6,250 nucleotides of DNA from Acidobacteriota bacterium (GTDB lineage Bacteria; Acidobacteriota; Terriglobia; Terriglobales; Acidobacteriaceae), in assembly GCA_003225595.1 (NCBI GenBank), contig QIAR01000330.1, forward strand, positions 1-6,250, given 5' to 3'. The position numbers were made by a program, and so were the translations under genes. Numbering within the stretch: position 1 is the stretch's first letter; every line of letters begins with the position of its first letter. Positions 4,850 through 6,250 of the stretch are shown piece by piece. The notes beneath the pieces were generated by a model, which had not been told where the DNA came from, did not search any database, and saw nothing but the letters and a program-made list of their open reading frames with translations.

Positions 4850-5698
4850 CAAGTCTCCGGCGAGGAAAAAGAAGAACACCACCGAGATCACACCATTCAT
4901 TGTGAAAAAGGCGGCGTTCAGTTTGGAGAGGTCATCAGCGGAGACGAGCGAGTGCTCGTAGGCGAGCAGCATTGCGACCACGAGTACCCCCGCCATGGCA
5001 AACTTCCCTAGCCCAAACACAATTACCAGACTAATGAGCAGAAGCAGCATCAACATGTGAAACAGGCGTGAGGTTAAGAGAGCGCGGCGAATCCCGACGT
5101 AGCGCGGCACCGAATGGAGTCCGGCTCGCTGATCGAACTCGTAGTCCTGGCAGGCGTAAAGCACGTCGAAACCGCCGACCCAGAAAGTGACGGCGGCGGT
5201 GAGCACCAGGATGCGCGGGTCGAGCGAGCCGCGCACCGCAATCCAGGCAGCAGCGGGCGCAATGCCCAGCGCAAATCCCAGCATCAGATGTGACCACCGC
5301 GTAAAACGCTTGCTGTAGGAGTACAGCAACACGATTGCCAGCGCAACCGGCGAAAGCGCGAGGGTCACGCGGTTGAGCTGTGACGCTGCGAGCACGAACA
5401 CGGCGGAGGAGATCACGACGAATGTAGTAACGAATGCGGGAGTCAGGGTGCCGGCTGGCAGAGCGCGAGTCTGCGTGCGGGGATTCACCGCATCAATTGT
5501 TGCGTCGGCTAGGCGATTGAAGGCCATTGCCGCCGAGCGCGCCGAGACCATCGCCACGATAATCCATCCGAGCTGGTGGATGGACGGGAGGCCGTTGGCG
5601 GCTAGCATGGCGCCGCATAGCGCGAAGGGGAGCGCAAAAACGGAATGCTCCCATTTGATCATCTCCAGCGTGACACGCAGGTTGTGCAGGATGGGCAT
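4835..5698 (-). CDS. mqnP: UbiA-family prenyltransferase, probably MqnP of menaquinone synthesis
   Basis: This is an integral membrane aromatic prenyltransferase of 287 residues from the ATG at 5698, with about eight or nine hydrophobic segments. The two Asp-rich motifs that bind Mg and the polyprenyl diphosphate are present: NRLADATID (N61, D65, D69) and YACQDYEFD (D185, D189). The N-terminus (LEMIKWEHSVFALPFALCGA, 11-30) and the segment NPRTQTRALPAG (72-83) resemble the UbiA-like proteins of futalosine-pathway bacteria. These attach the isoprenoid tail to 1,4-dihydroxy-6-naphthoate. With mqnE about 2.7 kb away on the same strand, MqnP is preferred over 4-hydroxybenzoate prenyltransferase UbiA. 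A TTG at 5749 would add 17 residues but looks non-homologous. No strong Shine-Dalgarno is seen at either start. The 3' end overlaps the amidase gene. Confidence 0.88.
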   Translation of the reverse strand: MPILHNLRVTLEMIKWEHSVFALPFALCGAMLAANGLPSIHQLGWIIVAMVSARSAAMAFNRLADATIDAVNPRTQTRALPAGTLTPAFVTTFVVISSAVFVLAASQLNRVTLALSPVALAIVLLYSYSKRFTRWSHLMLGFALGIAPAAAWIAVRGSLDPRILVLTAAVTFWVGGFDVLYACQDYEFDQRAGLHSVPRYVGIRRALLTSRLFHMLMLLLLISLVIVFGLGKFAMAGVLVVAMLLAYEHSLVSADDLSKLNAAFFTMNGVISVVFFFFLAGDLLLRR

Positions 5699-5892
5699 GG
5701 GATCATACGTAGAGACGCTGCTTGCGAATCTCGACACAGCAAGCCGCAAAGTCTACCAGGATTGTAAAGCAGGTCGAAGGTCTCCAGCCGGCGGTAGATC
5801 CGCTCGTTTTAGTGAGTCCCCGCACGTAATTTGATAACGGGTCGAGCGCTAATTCTTTGGCCGCCTCTTGCGTGTGTGGCGTAAGAGATTTT

Positions 5893-6189
5893 TCAGTTCC
5901 ACAGACCGGGCAGCCCACACCATCGAGCTAGCGCATCTGATCCAAATGTTGCAGATGCTGCCCTTGGCTCCCAAAGGCCTTGATTATCTCTATCCGCCTT
6001 ATGAATCGATGCCTCGATGTCTCTGATCTCGTTTGCGACTACTTGTAGTCGTTCCTGGCGTGCTGCGTAAGCTGCCCTATCGATTTCGTCAGGTCTCTCC
6101 GTTGAATCCAGATATGTCCGGTTCCATAGCACGATGGCTCCGAGTTCGGCCATCAGGGCTTGGAGTCGTTTTTTAACTGCTGGCTGCAT
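5893..6189 (-). CDS. Small charged helical protein of unknown function
   Basis: I do not recognise this 98-residue protein. It starts MQPAVKKRLQALMAELGAIV. Its middle part (about 34-66, DEIDRAAYAARQERLQVV and on to SIHK) is rich in alternating charged and hydrophobic residues and probably forms a long helix or coiled coil. There is no signal peptide or membrane segment. The start is supported by AAGGTG (6202-6197), 7 nt before the ATG. The last 30 residues (from about DNQGLW) are less regular. Near the stop another minus-strand frame reads a CPVCG zinc-knuckle-like motif (from a GTG at 5918), so a frameshift in the 3' part is conceivable. It lies 194 bp upstream of mqnP on the same strand, and co-transcription is possible but unproven. 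Confidence 0.55.
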   Translation of the reverse strand: MQPAVKKRLQALMAELGAIVLWNRTYLDSTERPDEIDRAAYAARQERLQVVANEIRDIEASIHKADRDNQGLWEPRAASATFGSDALARWCGLPGLWN

Positions 6190-6193
6190 GGCA

Positions 6194-6233
6194 ATGCACC
6201 TTATTCTAAACCGCCGTGCATGTGAAGTGCATG
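6194..6233. repeat. GTGCAT motif cluster upstream of the small protein gene
   Basis: GTGCATG occurs at 6216-6222 and 6227-6233, 11 bp apart (one helical turn). The same GTGCAT core appears in inverted orientation at 6199-6194, between the ATG and the Shine-Dalgarno region. Such phased short repeats in a 5' region can be operator half-sites. They are short enough to be chance. Confidence 0.25.
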
Positions 6234-6250
6234 ATCATCGAACGCTTGGC

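Noticed and set aside
5373..5834. 153-codon open frame on the plus strand opposite mqnP
   Set aside because: It is antisense to the Asp-rich motif region of a clear UbiA-family gene and has no supporting signal.
6203..6208. TAGAAT on the minus strand as a -10 box for the small protein gene
   Set aside because: Transcription from it would begin inside the AAGGTG ribosome binding site, and no -35 is seen at proper spacing.

Overview
The window looks like chromosomal DNA from a moderately GC-rich Gram-negative-type bacterium that makes menaquinone by the futalosine route. An acidobacterium (Acidobacteriota) is my best guess. This rests on family resemblance of the MqnE and MqnP proteins, the exported acetamidase/formamidase-type protein and a palindromic intergenic repeat of a kind common in that phylum. 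No 16S or ribosomal marker is present, so the assignment is an inference.

Layout, left to right. 1-177 (-) is the N-terminal part of an HPF/RaiA-like ribosome-associated protein that runs off the left edge. 178-590 is non-coding and carries a ~138-bp element with near-perfect terminal inverted repeats and two internal REP-like hairpins. 591-917 (+) encodes a BrnA-type ribbon-helix-helix antitoxin with no BrnT toxin beside it. 967-2091 (-) is mqnE, aminofutalosine synthase, a radical SAM enzyme; its start is best placed well inside the longest open frame. 2092-2467 is mostly non-coding and holds a 16-bp imperfect direct repeat. 2468-3595 (+) encodes an exported protein of unknown function with a Cys-containing C-terminal domain. 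3719-4849 (+) encodes an exported acetamidase/formamidase family protein with a strong ribosome binding site. 4835-5698 (-) is an UbiA-family prenyltransferase, most likely MqnP, whose 3' end overlaps the amidase gene by 15 bp in convergent orientation. 5893-6189 (-) encodes a small charged protein of unknown function.

MqnE and MqnP act in one pathway: MqnE makes aminofutalosine, and MqnP prenylates the dihydroxynaphthoate product late in the pathway. Here both lie on the minus strand but are separated by a plus-strand block of two exported proteins, so they are not one simple operon. The unknown exported gene is visibly lower in GC than the amidase gene next to it, which fits separate acquisition. 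I see no CRISPR array, rRNA, intact tRNA, phage module or insertion sequence transposase. I do not see a convincing new multi-gene system. The items most worth checking are the inverted-repeat element, the toxin-less BrnA, and the unknown exported protein with the paired repeat upstream of it.
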